A stretch of DNA of 64,000 bases, taken from assembly GCA_935421135.1 (NCBI GenBank), contig OW285190.1, forward strand, positions 1,302,001 through 1,366,000, given 5' to 3'. The stretch is from Bugulina stolonifera. Taxonomy: Eukaryota > Bryozoa > Gymnolaemata > Cheilostomatida > Bugulidae. Below the pieces are notes generated by a model, which saw only the letters and a program-made list of their open reading frames with translations, was not told the origin of the DNA and made no database searches. The stretch's first letter is position 1. Each line of letters opens with the position of its first letter. The translations under genes and the position numbers were made by a program. This document shows, piece by piece, positions 61,101-64,000 of this stretch.

Positions 61101-64000
61101 ACTACACGTACATATAAGTATCACACTATACTACACATACATATAAGTATCACACTATACTACACATGCATGTAAGTGTCACACTATACTACACATGCAT
61201 GTAAGTGTCACACTATACTACACATACATATAAGTATCACACTATACTACACATACATGTAAGTATCACACTATACTACACATACATGTAAGTATCACAC
61301 TATACTACACATGCATATAAGTATCACACTATACTACACATACGTGTAAGTATCACACTATACTACACATACATGTAAGTATCACACTATAATACTACAC
61401 ATGCATGTAAGTGTCACACTATACTACACATACATATAAGTATCACACTATACTACACATGCATGTAAGTGTCACACTATACTACACATACATATAAGTA
61501 TCACACTATACTACACATGCATGTAAGTGTCACACTATACTACACATACATATAAGTATCACACTATACTACACATGCATGTAAGTGTCACACTATACTA
61601 CACATGCATGTAAGTGTCACACTATACTACACATACATATAAGTATCACACTATACTACACATACATGTAAGTGTCACACTATACTACACATGCATGTAA
61701 GTGTCACACTATACTACACATACATATAAGTATCACACTATACTACACATGCATGTAAGTGTCACACTATACTACACATGCATGTAAGTGTCACACTATA
61801 CTACACATACATATAAGTATCACACTATACTACACATACATATAAGTATCACACTATACTACACATGCATGTAAGTGTCACACTATACTACACATGCATG
61901 TAAGTGTCACACTATACTACACATACATATAAGTATCACACTATACTACACATACATGTAAGTGTCACACTATACTACACATGCATGTAAGTGTCACACT
62001 ATACTACACATACATATAAGTATCACACTATACTACACATACATGTAAGTATCACACTATACTACACATGCATATAAGTATCACACTATACTACACATAC
62101 GTGTAAGTATCACACTATACTACACATACATGTAAGTATCACACTATAATACTACACATGCATGTAAGTGTCACACTATACTACACATACATATAAGTAT
62201 CACACTATACTACACATGCATGTAAGTGTCACACTATACTACACATACATATAAGTATCACACTATACTACACATGCATGTAAGTGTCACACTATACTAC
62301 ACATACATATAAGTATCACACTATACTACACATGCATGTAAGTGTCACACTATACTACACATGCATGTAAGTGTCACACTATACTACACATGCATGTAAG
62401 TGTCACACTATACTACACATACATATAAGTATCACACTATACTACACATGCATGTAAGTGTCACACTATACTACACATGCATGTAAGTGTCACACTATAC
62501 TACACATGCATATAAGTATCACACTATACTACATGTACATGTAAGTATCACACTATACTACATGTACATGTAAGTATCACACTATACTACACATACATGT
62601 AAGTATCACACTATACTACACATACATGTAAGTATCACACTATACTACACATACATGTAAGTGTCACACTATACTACACATACATATAAGTATCACACTA
62701 TACTACACATGCATGTAAGTGTCACACTATACTACACATGCATGTAAGTGTCACACTATACTACACATACATATAAGTATCACACTATACTACACATACA
62801 TGTAAGTATCACACTATACTACACATACATGTAAGTATCACACTATACTACACATACATGTAAGTGTCACACTATACTACACATACGTGTAAGTATCACA
62901 CTATACTACACATACATGTAAGTATCACACTATACTACACATACATGTAAGTATCACACTATACTACACATACATGTAAGTGTCACACTATACTACACAT
63001 ACGTGTAAGTATCACACTATACTACACATGCATGTAAGTGTCACACTATACTACACATACATATAAGTATCACACTATACTACACATACATATAAGTATC
63101 ACACTATACTACACATACATATAAGTATCACACTATACTACACATACATGTAAGTATCACACTATACTACACATGCATGTAAGTATCACACTATAATACT
63201 ACACATGCATGTAAGTGTCACACTATACTACACATACATATAAGTATCACACTATACTACACATACATATAAGTATCACACTATACTACACATACATGTA
63301 AGTATCACACTATACTACACATACATGTAAGTATCACACTATACTACACATGCATGTAAGTATCACACTATACTACATGTACATGTAAGTATCACACTAT
63401 ACTACACATGCATGTAAGTATCACACTATAATACTACACATGCATGTAAGTGTCACACTATACTACACATACGTGTAAGTATCACACTATACTACATGTA
63501 CATGTAAGTATCACACTATACTACACATACATGTAAGTATCACACTATACTACATGTACATGTAAGTATCACACTATACTACACATACATATAAGTATCA
63601 CACTATACTACACATGCATGTAAGTGTCACACTATACTACACATACATGTAAGTATCACACTATACTACACATACATATAAGTATCACACTATACTACAC
63701 ATACATGTAAGTATCACACTATACTACACATGCATGTAAGTATCACACTATAATACTACACATGCATGTAAGTGTCACACTATACTACACATACATATAA
63801 GTATCACACTATACTACACATGCATGTAAGTATCACACTATAATACTACACATGCATGTAAGTGTCACACTATACTACACATACGTGTAAGTATCACACT
63901 ATACTACACATACATATAAGTATCACACTATACTACATGTACATGTAAGTATCACACTATAATACATGTACATGTAAGTATCACACTATACTACATGTAC
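55128..64000 (+). repeat. Satellite-scale tandem array, 29-bp unit, about 300 copies, truncated by the window
   Basis: The unit core is ATGTAAGTATCACACTATAC, with the remaining bases TACACATAC or variants (TGTAC, ATGC, ACGTG). Units vary at AAGTAT/AAGTGT and CATAT/CATGT. Rare markers reveal larger blocks: GTAAGCATCAC occurs with its variable part starting at 59173, 59521 and 59985, spaced 348 and 464 bp (12 and 16 units exactly). An ACTATAATACTACACATGC insertion variant recurs from about 60.8 kb onward. GTAAGTAT, a near-perfect 5' splice site, is present in most units on the plus strand. Confidence 0.98.

Noticed and set aside
55128..64000. CRISPR-like array
   Set aside because: Units are directly contiguous with no unique spacers, in an animal genome. 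It is a satellite.

Overview
This is animal (metazoan) nuclear DNA, AT-rich and full of repeats. It carries five recognisable intron-rich genes, a few weaker gene fragments, and many short-period tandem arrays that fill the introns and intergenic spaces. The gene set (a ciliary central-pair protein, MEIG1, a TGF-beta-superfamily type II receptor, DCP1 and archease) fixes Metazoa. An early-branching animal such as a sponge would fit, but the sequence alone does not prove that. Every exon-intron structure given here was read from splice sites, phase continuity and family similarity recalled from memory. No database search was run.

Layout. 1-3.9 kb: the 5' part of an LTR retrotransposon on the minus strand (LTR, tRNA-Leu primer-binding site, gag, a -1 frameshift site, protease, then a long unusual stretch of pol). 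4.6-6.2 kb (+): the last three exons of a single-pass membrane protein. 7.35-7.96 kb (-): MEIG1. 8.2-8.75 kb: a long-TIR MITE. 8.9-9.1 kb (-): the 5' end of a PET117-like small membrane protein. 9.29-19.74 kb (+): complete CFAP221 (17 coding exons, 915 aa). 20.2-21.3 kb: a 19-bp array. 21.3-22.2 kb: a dead mariner. 22.87-29.89 kb (+): complete DCP1 (10 coding exons, 456 aa). 31.55-42.11 kb (-): a complete TGF-beta/activin type II receptor-like kinase (10 coding exons, 797 aa). 44.0-45.1 kb: a non-autonomous hAT-like element. 46.79-48.72 kb (+): archease (6 coding exons, 157 aa). 49.5-52.8 kb: one TIR element inserted inside another. 53.3-54.6 kb: a 21-bp array. 55.1-64.0 kb: a satellite-scale 29-bp array running off the window.

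The genes do not form a single pathway. MEIG1 and CFAP221 are both cilium/sperm-flagellum genes and lie 1.3 kb apart on opposite strands. A small probable mitochondrial-assembly gene sits between them and shares a divergent promoter with CFAP221. The others are housekeeping (mRNA decapping, tRNA-ligase cofactor) or signalling.

The most unusual theme is that several intronic arrays have units that are copies of the neighbouring splice junction. Clear cases are the MEIG1 donor, the archease intron-3 donor (with the last exon bases), the receptor catalytic-exon acceptor (with the first exon bases) and the receptor intron donor. One DCP1 intron consists almost wholly of repeats of its own donor. 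The terminal 29-bp array also carries a near-ideal GTAAGTAT 5' splice site in most units, so it holds hundreds of potential decoy donors.
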